Shown in pieces: positions 16,439 through 24,888 of a DNA stretch of 39,837 nt. How positions within the stretch are numbered: position 1 is the first letter of the stretch; every line of letters begins with the position of its first letter. The notes beneath the pieces were generated by a model. The model was given only the letters and a program-made list of their open reading frames with translations, was not told the DNA's origin and searched no databases. Made by a program: the position numbers and the translations under genes. The DNA is taken from positions 1 through 39,837 of the forward strand of contig CALXLX010000005.1 in the NCBI GenBank assembly GCA_944389315.1, given 5' to 3'. Origin of the DNA: an uncultured Opitutales bacterium. Its GTDB lineage: Bacteria > Verrucomicrobiota > Verrucomicrobiia > Opitutales > Intestinicryptomonadaceae.

Positions 16439-18601
16439 ATGAAATCGCGGGCAATAGTTGTCGCATCTTTTCTATTGGTGTTTTCCTCAGGATTACTGCC
16501 GGCGGAAAGCCCGCACGGAAATTTGATTCTAAAGGAAAATTTCGATTCTGGCAAAATCCCGCAAAACTTCTTCGGCAACCTAAAATTATCCGCAGATACA
16601 AGGGCAAAGTGCGGCAAGGCATTGGCAGCGGAAGGTTCCCCTAAAAATTGGAGCTATCCGCGGGCGCTGAGAATAAGGCTAGACAACATCAAGCCGGGAG
16701 ACGCCGTCTCGGCGGTTTTTGAAGCCGCATCTACGGACGGTTTTGTTCCGGGCAACCAAAATTTCGCGCTCATACTCGGCATAAGAGACGGCAAGGAGGT
16801 GCGTTTCGCAGAAACCGTTTTTCCGAGGGATAAATCCGCGCGTAAAATAAAAGTATCGGGCTGCATTTCGGAAGATTGCGACGTTTATTACCTCGACATC
16901 ACCGACAAGGGCCCTTTTTCCATAAACATAGACAATATTGAAATAGAAAAATTCGCCATACCCTTAAAGGCGCGGTGGATATTCTCGAAAGACGCCATCG
17001 CCGGGCTGAGATTTCAGCCTACAGACGGGTATTTTTTGGATTTCTCGCAGCCGTTTTTATATATGTCAAAGGAGGAGTTTTTCCCGTTTGTGGACAGGTT
17101 CGGGCAATTCAAACACAAAAGCTGGAAAAATAAAATCCTCTCGGAGGCCGATTTCAAAAAACGCATAGAGGAGGAAAAATCCTTCAACAAAAGCCTCGGG
17201 AAAATTGCAAACAGGGACGAATACGGCGGTTTGGTATCCCCGAAACACCGCTATGAGGCAACGGGATATTTCAGGACGCAGAAAGTCGGGGGAAGTTGGT
17301 TTATGGTGGATCCGCTCGGCAACCTGTTTTGGTCATTTGGCATAGACTGCGTCGGCATGGAAACATGGACAGGCATAACTGGGCGGGAACACTTTTTCGA
17401 GGACATATCAGATGCCCGATACATAATAAAGAACATCGCTTACGGTAAATTTTTCTACGAAAATAGGAAGTTTGACGGATACAATTTCTCCGGCAGCAAC
17501 ATAGACAAGAAATACGGAGTCGGCACGAGAAATTCCTACGGGGACATAGCCTCAAAACGCATGAAGATATGGGGGCTTAACACCTACGGGGCCTGGTCGG
17601 ACGAGCGCATTTTGCGCAGCGGAAAGACTCCCTATACAGTCATAGCAAACTCCCACAAGGCCGCCGTTTTGGACGCCAAGCTGAAGTTGTACGGCTATTG
17701 GCAGCCCTTGCGCGACTTTTTCTCCGAAGATTTCAAGACCGAGACTATGAGGATTCTCGAGGCAAAGAGGCATTTAATAAACTCGGCGTGGTGCATAGGG
17801 GTGTTTGTCGACAACGAGCTGCCATGGCAAAACGCCAGGTTAAAAACGGCGAAGGCTGTTCTTACATGCCCCGCCGGGCAACCCGCAAAAGCCGCGTTTA
17901 GGAAAATGCTCGAAGATAAATATGGGAATGTCGAAAAGCTAAACGCCGCCTGGGCATCTTCGTACAAAAGTTGGGATGCCTTTCTATCCGAGCGCGACTT
18001 TATCCCCGAGGGAAAATCCGCCGAGGCAGATTTGGAGGCATTTGAGAGGGCGTTCTACGACAGATATTTTGAGGTGTGCCGCCTCGCGGTGAAAAATGTC
18101 AATCCCTACATCATGTACTTCGGCTGCAGGCTAGCCTGGAGCAACGACGCTGTGGCGATATCCGCGAGCAAATATTGCGATGTTGTCAGCTACAACCTGT
18201 ACAGGGAAAACGTGGCCGACTTTGACCTGCCCGAAGGCGCGCAGGATAAACCTGTAATCATAGGGGAATTCCACTTCGGAGACGCTTCAGGAGGGGTGTT
18301 TGGCGGAGGGTTGGTGCCCCGCAAGACGGCCGAAGAGAAGGCGGACTCTTTCTCAAAATACGCTTTAAGCGCAATGACAAATCCGCGCATAGCCGGCGCG
18401 CACTGGTTCCAATGGTTCGACCAATGCACGAGCGGACGCTTCGACGGGGAGAACTATTCCATAGGCTTTGTCGATATAGCGGACACCCCACATTATCAGA
18501 TGGCGCTCTCCGCAAGAAAACTTTCCGAGAAGATGTACGAGGCCCGTTTGGCCACTGCTGGAAAACATAAAAAAACAGATAACATCAAAATAGTGCAATA
18601 A
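16439..18601 (+). CDS. Secreted clan GH-A glycoside hydrolase, GH50-like
   Basis: The protein has 720 residues with a signal peptide (cleavage near LLPAES, residue 22). An N-terminal beta-sandwich-like region (about 25-175) resembles a carbohydrate-binding domain and is followed by a TIM barrel. The barrel shows WFMVDPLGNLFWSFGIDCVG, RMKIWGLNTYGAWSD and the Asn-Glu pair typical of GH-A acid/bases in VFVDNELPW (Glu460). The nucleophile candidate is Glu610 in IIGEFHFG. The barrel order and the WGLNT-type motif resemble GH50 agarases and related beta-galactanases. The family assignment is my reading and could be a neighbouring GH-A family. It would act outside the cytoplasm on a beta-galactan-like polymer. 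Confidence 0.72.
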   Translation: MKSRAIVVASFLLVFSSGLLPAESPHGNLILKENFDSGKIPQNFFGNLKLSADTRAKCGKALAAEGSPKNWSYPRALRIRLDNIKPGDAVSAVFEAASTDGFVPGNQNFALILGIRDGKEVRFAETVFPRDKSARKIKVSGCISEDCDVYYLDITDKGPFSINIDNIEIEKFAIPLKARWIFSKDAIAGLRFQPTDGYFLDFSQPFLYMSKEEFFPFVDRFGQFKHKSWKNKILSEADFKKRIEEEKSFNKSLGKIANRDEYGGLVSPKHRYEATGYFRTQKVGGSWFMVDPLGNLFWSFGIDCVGMETWTGITGREHFFEDISDARYIIKNIAYGKFFYENRKFDGYNFSGSNIDKKYGVGTRNSYGDIASKRMKIWGLNTYGAWSDERILRSGKTPYTVIANSHKAAVLDAKLKLYGYWQPLRDFFSEDFKTETMRILEAKRHLINSAWCIGVFVDNELPWQNARLKTAKAVLTCPAGQPAKAAFRKMLEDKYGNVEKLNAAWASSYKSWDAFLSERDFIPEGKSAEADLEAFERAFYDRYFEVCRLAVKNVNPYIMYFGCRLAWSNDAVAISASKYCDVVSYNLYRENVADFDLPEGAQDKPVIIGEFHFGDASGGVFGGGLVPRKTAEEKADSFSKYALSAMTNPRIAGAHWFQWFDQCTSGRFDGENYSIGFVDIADTPHYQMALSARKLSEKMYEARLATAGKHKKTDNIKIVQ

Positions 18602-18617
18602 AATGATGGGGAGCGTA

Positions 18618-18646
18618 TTGATTTTTCGGGATACAACGTCTATACT
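18618..18646 (+). promoter_or_regulatory. Sigma-70-like promoter before the GH9-like enzyme
   Basis: TTGATT (18618-18623), exactly 17 bases, then TATACT (18641-18646) give a good match to the housekeeping consensus (4/6 and 5/6). Transcription would start about 50 bases before the ATG at 18703, so the second hydrolase can be expressed separately from the first. Confidence 0.55.
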
Positions 18647-18702
18647 GATAAAGCACTGTATGGATATACTCTAACAAAAGGCAAAATGCGGTTTTACAAA
18701 TT

Positions 18703-20556
18703 ATGAAAGCAAAAATAATAACATATTGTATCGGCATTGCGGCGTTATTCGCCTGCAGTGTGGGCGCCGAAGATTTCGTGCGCAATCCCGTGGGCCTTGA
18801 TGCCGACGTAAAGCATCCGTTCAAGGAGCCCAGAGTATGGGGAGGCGGCCTGAAGAAGATACCGCCGGATCCCCTGCCCGAAAAGTTCGACTGGCATGTA
18901 GTGCTCCTAAACCAAATAGGCTTTGATGTCAACGAGCCCAAGCGCTTCACGGCGCCCGTATCGCCGGACGGCACAAAGTTCTCCGTTAAGAAATTCGGAG
19001 ATTCCAAGGGAGAATCGCTCTTTGACGGCGAGATCAAGGGGCATATAGGAGACTTTTCCGGATTCAAGCCGGCAGACTCCACTGCGCGATACGTTGTCGT
19101 ATTGAGCGGCGGAGGGTTGAAGGACGGAGCGTCGGATCCCTTCTATGTGCGCACAGACGCGTATAAAAAGTTCTTCCACCAGCTGGCGGTCGATTTCATG
19201 ATAGATGTCAGAAGCGTTTACGGCACTCATCCGAGCGCCTACGGCGGCGGCCCATACAGGGACGGCGGACGCGCTGATGACTTCGCAATTCCCGCTTTGG
19301 TGAATTTCTGGCTGGCGAATTCCGACGAGATAATGAAGATGCCGCGCCAGATAGACTACGAGAAGGACATGAACCGCACCTTCAATAACGAGATAAAATA
19401 CGTTCCGCAGAACTGGGCTGGGCCGGAGGTCATGAGATGGTGCGAGATGTACTTCGACAATGTAGAGGCACCCGCCAAGGACGCTCCAGACGTTATAAAG
19501 CTGATACACTGGAGCGTGGGATACTATCTGGCCATATATATGGAAGACGAGAAGAAGTTTGCAAACTCCGGCGGCGTGATGGAGCAGATATCTTATTTTC
19601 TATGGGCGTATCCTACCATGAAAAAATGGATACCGGAGAGTGTTTACAAGGAGGCGAAGACCGCCGTATTCAAATATTGGGAAAAGGCCAACAGGTTTAG
19701 GATACTGTGGTCGTGGGACGCGAAGCATTATCCGCCGATAACGGTCAGCGACCAGAAGAAACTTCCCCCCCTGGCCTACGGGAACGCTCCGGGGCACACG
19801 ATAATCCCCAATATACTCATGTACGAGGTGGCAAAGCGCGAGGGCATGAAGGACGCCGACAAGTACCTCAATGCGGCGATAGCCCAGACAGAATTTGTCG
19901 TCAACAAGGTCGATTTCAACAATCCGCTTACGACCAAGGCGCACAGATTTTCCGAGCACCGGACCGTAACGGCCTTGGTGTGGATGCTTGGGGCATATCC
20001 CGACAAGGCTCCCAAAGGGCTGAAGGAAAAGATACTGCAATGGTCGGATATAATGATATCGCGTTCAGACAATATGTGGGATTACCGCATGCTTTCCCCG
20101 AAGGACAACATCTGGACTATGCTTATCATGAACGATGTGGGCAACCTGCTCTGCTTCCCCGCAAGCGCAATATCCGCCAACTGGGTTCAGACGGACAATG
20201 CAAAGAAATCTAGAATGGAGGAGATTTACTACGCGCAGATAGACGCCATATTCGGGCGTAACCCGCGCATGTGCGCGGGAGTCGGAGAGCCCAAGATGGG
20301 CTGGAACGACGTCGCCAGAGGCTGGCCCGTGGCCTACAAGAACGATATATGCGCAAGGCTCGAGCTATGCAGAGGTTCAATTTCCACATCGTGCGGCACG
20401 GAATCCTATCCGTTTAAGCCAAACGGAGAATACAGGCATGTCGAAGGCTGGATAATGTACGGGGCCGTATGGATGAACTCCTTAGCGTATATGTCTTTCG
20501 ACAGGGCAGGCACCAGGCCGTGGGACGCCGTAAAGAACTTCAAAGAGAAGAAATAG
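18703..20556 (+). CDS. Secreted GH9-like (alpha/alpha)6-barrel glycoside hydrolase
   Basis: The protein has 617 residues with a signal peptide (cleavage near SVGA-ED, residue 22). Residues 65-150 resemble the N-terminal Ig-like domain of GH9 enzymes (VVLLNQIGFDVNEPKRF). A helical barrel follows, ending with DAIFGRNPRM, which is like the DYALGRNP signature of GH9. The usual catalytic base motif DAGD is replaced by RDGGRADD (187-193), and the C-terminal acid could be Glu in GTESYPF or YRHVEGW. Typical GH9 members are endoglucanases. The changed catalytic motif leaves both activity and substrate open. It lies 101 bases after the GH-A enzyme, with its own promoter and terminator. Confidence 0.6.
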   Translation: MKAKIITYCIGIAALFACSVGAEDFVRNPVGLDADVKHPFKEPRVWGGGLKKIPPDPLPEKFDWHVVLLNQIGFDVNEPKRFTAPVSPDGTKFSVKKFGDSKGESLFDGEIKGHIGDFSGFKPADSTARYVVVLSGGGLKDGASDPFYVRTDAYKKFFHQLAVDFMIDVRSVYGTHPSAYGGGPYRDGGRADDFAIPALVNFWLANSDEIMKMPRQIDYEKDMNRTFNNEIKYVPQNWAGPEVMRWCEMYFDNVEAPAKDAPDVIKLIHWSVGYYLAIYMEDEKKFANSGGVMEQISYFLWAYPTMKKWIPESVYKEAKTAVFKYWEKANRFRILWSWDAKHYPPITVSDQKKLPPLAYGNAPGHTIIPNILMYEVAKREGMKDADKYLNAAIAQTEFVVNKVDFNNPLTTKAHRFSEHRTVTALVWMLGAYPDKAPKGLKEKILQWSDIMISRSDNMWDYRMLSPKDNIWTMLIMNDVGNLLCFPASAISANWVQTDNAKKSRMEEIYYAQIDAIFGRNPRMCAGVGEPKMGWNDVARGWPVAYKNDICARLELCRGSISTSCGTESYPFKPNGEYRHVEGWIMYGAVWMNSLAYMSFDRAGTRPWDAVKNFKEKK

Positions 20557-20590
20557 TCGTTTAGACAATAATAAGCCCTTTTATCTGCAG

Positions 20591-20624
20591 ATGCCGCGCG
20601 GAGTTTTTCGCGCGGCATTTTTTG
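20591..20624 (+). terminator. Terminator after the GH9-like gene
   Basis: ATGCCGCGCG (20591-20600) and CGCGCGGCAT (20609-20618) form a perfect 10-bp stem followed by a T-rich tail. Confidence 0.9.
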
Positions 20625-20775
20625 CGGCAAAATATCAAAAATAGCCCGGCGCAAAGCGAAAAGATTTTTTATCTATTTAAGCTTTCGCAAGGAAATGGGC
20701 TGAAATAATATTGCCCGATAGAAAACCACATTGGACAGATATATAAAATGCGGATAAAAAATAGATAAAAAATCG

Positions 20776-20803
20776 TTGACAAAAAAGCCCCAGATGAGAT
20801 TAT
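20776..20803 (+). promoter_or_regulatory. tRNA promoter
   Basis: A consensus TTGACA (20776-20781) is followed after 16 bases by GATTAT (20798-20803, 4/6). This places the start site a few bases before the tRNA at 20821. Confidence 0.6.
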
Positions 20804-20818
20804 CCGCAAATATTTTTA

Positions 20819-20893
<75 letters not shown>

Positions 20894-20903
20894 CTGACTT
20901 TAA

Positions 20904-20935
20904 AAGCCCGTAAATCAATGATTTACGGGCTTAAT
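20904..20935. terminator. Bidirectional terminator between the tRNA and the methyltransferase operon
   Basis: AAGCCCGTAAAT and ATTTACGGGCTT (20904-20915, 20921-20932) form a perfect 12-bp stem. T-rich sequence follows on both strands, so it can stop the rightward tRNA and the leftward operon ending at 21026. A second perfect palindrome, GCAAATTTTAAAATTTGC, lies at 20999-21016, just beyond the operon stop. Confidence 0.82.
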
Positions 20936-21025
20936 TTTTATGGTAAAGTTCTTTTTTTTTGCGTTTTTGCAATTTCTATAAGTTGCTTATAATTGCCCGC
21001 AAATTTTAAAATTTGCCGGGGAAAA

Positions 21026-22537
21026 TTATTGCATGGCGTCTACCTCGCCCAAAGACATTGCGTCTATAAAATTGTCCTGAAAAGAGGGGCACATATTAAG
21101 CTCGACAACCTCCGCTTTTGCGGCGCACTCCGCTGCAAAATCGTGAATTTTACCCGATAGCGCGCACATTACCGCACCACCCAACGCAGCATTTCCGACA
21201 GATTCTACCAGCGCATTCCTGAAAGGCGGCAATAAACCAATCTTAATGGCGTTGGAAAAGTTCATTCCCTTGCCGAAGCCTCCGGCTATATAGACATGAA
21301 AAAAGTCAAAATCCGCCGCACCTATCTCCGAAAAGATAGTCTTCAAGGCCGACTGAACCGCAGCCTTTGCCTTTATCAGCTCTGAAATCTCTGCCCTGCA
21401 AATCCTAACCGAATCCGTGAAGTTATAACATTTTCCGCCGTTTTCAAACGCTCCGAAAGCGGATATTATTCCCGCGTCTCTTGCAACCGCGAGAAAATCT
21501 ATATATCCCGACGCGCATATTCCGCATGGCGGGAATCCGCCTATCGTGGCATATTTTAAATGCGCGCCCTCCCCTTGATAAACGCTGCAAATTGCCCCGT
21601 TTTGCGCCTTAACGGAACTCTCAAAACCGCCTCCCTCAAAGGCCGGCCCCGCAGGCGCGCTGCATGAAAATATCTTGCCCTTGTACTTTACAACTATTTC
21701 AGCGTTCGTCCCCAAATCTATCATGACGGAATTTTCCCTGGCGGAGAACAATCCCACATTTACGCACGCAGCAACCGCGTCGGCGCCGACAAACGCGCCC
21801 ATCGAGGGCAACGAGACTATGCGTTCCGCCTTTATGCCCATAAAAGAGGCGCAATTTAATGAGCGGAGAAAATCCGTTCTAAATGGAAATGACGCCAAAC
21901 CCGAAATATCCCTTTCAAAAAAGATATGGAGCATTGCGCAGTTTCCCGAGACATACAGGGTCTGTGCGGAATCTGCGCCAGCCTTTTGTAGCGCGGCGAA
22001 TAACATATTTCCTATGGAATCGGCCACACATTTTCTCAGGATATTCAAGCCCCCGGGAGACATCGCAAAGGCTATTCGGGAGACGACGTCAGCACCGTAT
22101 TTGCACTGCGGGTTTACCGCCGTCTGGCGGCAGAGGATGTTTGCCGAAGCGTCAAAGAGGGCCAGCGCCAACGTCGTAGTGCCTATATCGACCGCCGCGC
22201 GCACTCCTTCAAAAGCTTCGCCTGCAAAATCGGACGGAATATTGAAATCGGCCTCGGCAAACCCCGAGTCCAGCCCCGAATTGCCAGGAGGCACCATTAT
22301 GCGCAGCCTATCGGACAAGGCCTCGCTCCTGCACATTCTTACCACGGTTCCTTTTGAATATACCCTGCCCTCCGAATAAACCTCTCCGGATATAATTTCC
22401 GCCTTGCACGCTCCGCACAATCCAGCGCCACCGCATACAAAAAACCTCCCCGCAAGAACCTCGTCCTCAGATAAAAGCTCCTTTACAGATTTTCCCCGGC
22501 ACCGGGAAAATTCATATACTGAAGATTCCGTCGTCAT
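21026..22537 (-). CDS. Corrinoid activation/regeneration protein (RACo-like, ferredoxin plus ASKHA ATPase)
   Basis: The protein has 503 residues. An N-terminal [2Fe-2S] domain has Cys35, Cys41, Cys44 and Cys69 in a C-x5-C-x2-C...C pattern. It is followed by the DUF4445 ASKHA ATPase core with VDIGTTTLALALFD (116-129), MIDLGTNAEIVV and a C-terminal AGGFGKGMNF. This is the architecture of RACo-type proteins, which use ATP to reduce inactive Co(II)-corrinoid back to Co(I) in methyl-transfer systems. It is the last gene of a leftward five-gene operon and overlaps the DUF1638 gene by 26 bases. It is somewhat shorter than typical RACo proteins (about 600 residues). Confidence 0.9.
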   Translation of the reverse strand: MTTESSVYEFSRCRGKSVKELLSEDEVLAGRFFVCGGAGLCGACKAEIISGEVYSEGRVYSKGTVVRMCRSEALSDRLRIMVPPGNSGLDSGFAEADFNIPSDFAGEAFEGVRAAVDIGTTTLALALFDASANILCRQTAVNPQCKYGADVVSRIAFAMSPGGLNILRKCVADSIGNMLFAALQKAGADSAQTLYVSGNCAMLHIFFERDISGLASFPFRTDFLRSLNCASFMGIKAERIVSLPSMGAFVGADAVAACVNVGLFSARENSVMIDLGTNAEIVVKYKGKIFSCSAPAGPAFEGGGFESSVKAQNGAICSVYQGEGAHLKYATIGGFPPCGICASGYIDFLAVARDAGIISAFGAFENGGKCYNFTDSVRICRAEISELIKAKAAVQSALKTIFSEIGAADFDFFHVYIAGGFGKGMNFSNAIKIGLLPPFRNALVESVGNAALGGAVMCALSGKIHDFAAECAAKAEVVELNMCPSFQDNFIDAMSLGEVDAMQ

Positions 22538-23210
22538 AACTGGCCTTTAGGATTTTGCCCCTGGGAAGCACAAAAAATCTGCCGTCGTCTATGCGCATGT
22601 TCAAAGCGTCGGAAATTAGGGTTTTGTCCGCGGCAATCTCCACAAATTTCCATTTCATGAAGCGCGCGCATTCCGCGCATGCCCTGCGGCTCTGAGCGCT
22701 GTCGTGAAACTGCATGTAAAATATCTCGTCGTACGAGGCAAATTGGTCCGCAAAAGCCTCCATCAGAAAATCTGCGCTATCCTCCCCGTACTCCGAAACA
22801 TATTTCGCCCTCGCCCTTTCAAATGTGTCCTTCGACGGCAAAAGGCCGGCATTTATGTACCCCGGAGAGGCGAAAAACGCGCGGGGATTATTTGATGTGA
22901 AATCTTGCGCCGCCGCGGCCGAACCGAAAAATATGCCCCGGCAGTCGTGGACGCGCGGTATGACGAGTTCAAAATTGTCCGAATACAAGCCCAGCGCAGC
23001 GTTCCCGCACAGCCCGAACATCAGCAATATGCGCTCGTTCTCCGGCGAAAATTCCCGCAGTTTCGACATGACAACCGAACGCATCTTATCGGGATTCAGA
23101 TGGCTTTCGGCCTTGAAAGACTCTATCTGCAGGGGCCTGTTGTCCAAAGCGGCGCTCATGCGGAGAACGTCGTCTTTGAATATGTCGCAGCAGAGCACGG
23201 AAAACTTCAT
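22512..23210 (-). CDS. DUF1638 family protein
   Basis: The protein has 232 residues with the DUF1638 hallmarks: a Cys-pair N-terminus (VLCCDIF), LMFGLCGNAALGL (63-75) and LVIPRVHDCRGIFFGS (82-97). The function of the family is not established. Its genes are repeatedly found beside corrinoid proteins and methyltransferases of methanogens and acetogens, as here. The conserved Cys and His residues could bind a metal or a methyl/corrinoid intermediate, but this is inference. It starts six bases after the methyltransferase stop and overlaps the RACo-like gene, so it is firmly part of the operon. Confidence 0.85.
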   Translation of the reverse strand: MKFSVLCCDIFKDDVLRMSAALDNRPLQIESFKAESHLNPDKMRSVVMSKLREFSPENERILLMFGLCGNAALGLYSDNFELVIPRVHDCRGIFFGSAAAAQDFTSNNPRAFFASPGYINAGLLPSKDTFERARAKYVSEYGEDSADFLMEAFADQFASYDEIFYMQFHDSAQSRRACAECARFMKWKFVEIAADKTLISDALNMRIDDGRFFVLPRGKILKASYDDGIFSI

Positions 23211-23216
23211 GCGAGT

Positions 23217-24233
23217 TTATGCGTAATAGTCGCGCGCGGCGGCATAGAAGGCGTCTATGTTCTCCCACTTGGCATTTAACGGTATGTCGCACCCGGACGA
23301 TAAGACAAAGTTTTCCCTATGCCCCACCCGCTTGAGCAGGTCCATCGTATGCGCGTACACGCCATCCGGATCGGAGTCTACGAACTGCGAACACGGATCA
23401 ACATTGCCCATAACGGGGATATCGTCCGACACTCCTTCGAGCATCTCCCCCATGTCTACCGCATTGCCGAAGTGGTAGGCCGCAGCCCCCATGGAGAAAA
23501 TATCCTCCTTCATATCGACAACAGACGCCCCGCAATTATGGTATATTATGGGAAATCCGCCACCGACGGATTCTATAATGCTTTTCATATACGGAATGGA
23601 AAATTCTGCATTCATGTCCCGTGACATCAGCCCCGCCAAGGGTTCCGCAATCATCAGGCCGTCGGCTCCCTCGTCCCTATATGCTTTTACGTAGCCGGAC
23701 AGGAAGGAGGCCGATTTCTCCACCAGGCGCCTCACACTATTCGGATCGTCGAAGCAGGCCATCATTATTTCGGATACCCCCATGAGCCTTCCGGCAAGCG
23801 TGAAAGGCCCTATGGCGCCTCCGTACAACGGTTTGTCCAATCTTTCTTTCGCCAGGCACACGGCATCCAGGCAGATTTTAGTGCGGCCCGCGCCAATGCC
23901 CGGCACGCGGAGATTTTCTACATCCGAGCGGCCCGAGACGAGAATTCCCTCGACGCTCGGAACCTCGCTTTCCGACATTTTTACAGCCGCCCCAAAAGCC
24001 TCCGCCTCGACAGATAAATCCATGAACGTTATGGCCGCCGCAGACGGAGTTCGGCCGGCCGCCAGGCACACCGCCTCCGCCTGAAGCTCCGCGCTTGATA
24101 GAACCTGATCTACCCCCATGTTCATCAGACGCACCGCCGGAAAGGCAAGTATGGGCAACGCCCTGGCGCAATCGCAAGAACCCGACACCTTAAGGCCGCA
24201 TTTATTGTTCTCCGGAATAAACGTTACATTCAT
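23217..24233 (-). CDS. UroD-fold methyltransferase with zinc motif (MtaA/CmuA-type)
   Basis: The protein has 338 residues in the uroporphyrinogen-decarboxylase superfamily, methyltransferase branch. It shows YGGAIGPFTLAGRLMG, EPLAGLMS, and a H-x-C...C zinc site made of His232 and Cys234 (YHNCGA) with Cys315 (SSGCDIP). That zinc site is the thiol-activating centre of MtaA and CmuA, which move a methyl group between a corrinoid protein and an acceptor such as coenzyme M or tetrahydrofolate. It is not the haem enzyme HemE, which lacks this zinc site. It lies 28 bases after the corrinoid protein gene. I infer that it serves as methyltransferase II in this pathway, with an unknown acceptor. Confidence 0.87.
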   Translation of the reverse strand: MNVTFIPENNKCGLKVSGSCDCARALPILAFPAVRLMNMGVDQVLSSAELQAEAVCLAAGRTPSAAAITFMDLSVEAEAFGAAVKMSESEVPSVEGILVSGRSDVENLRVPGIGAGRTKICLDAVCLAKERLDKPLYGGAIGPFTLAGRLMGVSEIMMACFDDPNSVRRLVEKSASFLSGYVKAYRDEGADGLMIAEPLAGLMSRDMNAEFSIPYMKSIIESVGGGFPIIYHNCGASVVDMKEDIFSMGAAAYHFGNAVDMGEMLEGVSDDIPVMGNVDPCSQFVDSDPDGVYAHTMDLLKRVGHRENFVLSSGCDIPLNAKWENIDAFYAAARDYYA

Positions 24234-24261
24234 TCAAAAAAACCCAAACCCTTTGAGAAAG

Positions 24262-24885
24262 CTACGCGACAAGCCTTTTGCACAAATCTGCGGCGCTTGC
24301 CGCGTCTTTGGAGTAGCCGTCGGCGCCTATTTTGTCGGCGAACTCCTGGGACACCGGCGCCCCGCCGACAATTATTTTTGCCTGAACCCCGCTTTTGCGA
24401 AATGCCTCTACTATGCTTCCCATAGAGGGCATGGTCGTAGTAAGAAGCGCCGAAAGCGCGACTATGTCCGCGTTGTTGTCCCGGGCGGCCGATACAAATT
24501 TATCCGCGCTTACGTTGACGCCCAAGTCAACAACCTTGAAATTTGCCCCCCTGAGCATCATGGCCACAAGATTTTTGCCTATATCGTGCAAATCTCCGAA
24601 CACCGTGCCTATTACGACGCAATGCTTGGGCTGCAAGCCCGACTTCACCAGCACCGGCTCGAGAACCTCCAGCACAGAGTTCATCGCCCTTGCGGCTACC
24701 AGAACTTCAGGGACAAAAATTTCGCCGGCTTTGAAGCGCGCGCCTATGTCGGCCATCGCGGAGAGAATCGCATTCAGGATGTCCGCAGGGTTCTCAGACT
24801 CCAGCAGTTTGCCGGCAATCTCCCTGGCGCTGTCCTTGCGGCCCTTCCTGACCGACTCGGCAAGATTTTCAAAATCTGGATTCAT
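24262..24885 (-). CDS. Methyl-carrier corrinoid protein (B12-binding)
   Basis: The protein has 207 residues: a helical cap domain (about 1-85) and a Rossmann cobalamin-binding domain. The base-off signature is GDLHDIGKN, with His100 as the lower cobalt ligand, followed by DLGVNVS and VGGAPVS. This is the MtaC/MtgC/MtvC type of shuttle that accepts a methyl group from a substrate-specific methyltransferase and passes it on. It starts three bases after the stop of the oxidoreductase gene and precedes the zinc methyltransferase. All five leftward genes are tightly packed, which supports a single transcript. Confidence 0.94.
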   Translation of the reverse strand: MNPDFENLAESVRKGRKDSAREIAGKLLESENPADILNAILSAMADIGARFKAGEIFVPEVLVAARAMNSVLEVLEPVLVKSGLQPKHCVVIGTVFGDLHDIGKNLVAMMLRGANFKVVDLGVNVSADKFVSAARDNNADIVALSALLTTTMPSMGSIVEAFRKSGVQAKIIVGGAPVSQEFADKIGADGYSKDAASAADLCKRLVA

Positions 24886-24888
24886 AAA

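Noticed and set aside
23217..24233. Haem-biosynthesis uroporphyrinogen decarboxylase (HemE)
   Set aside because: The zinc motif H-x-C...C and the corrinoid operon mark it as the methyltransferase branch of the fold.
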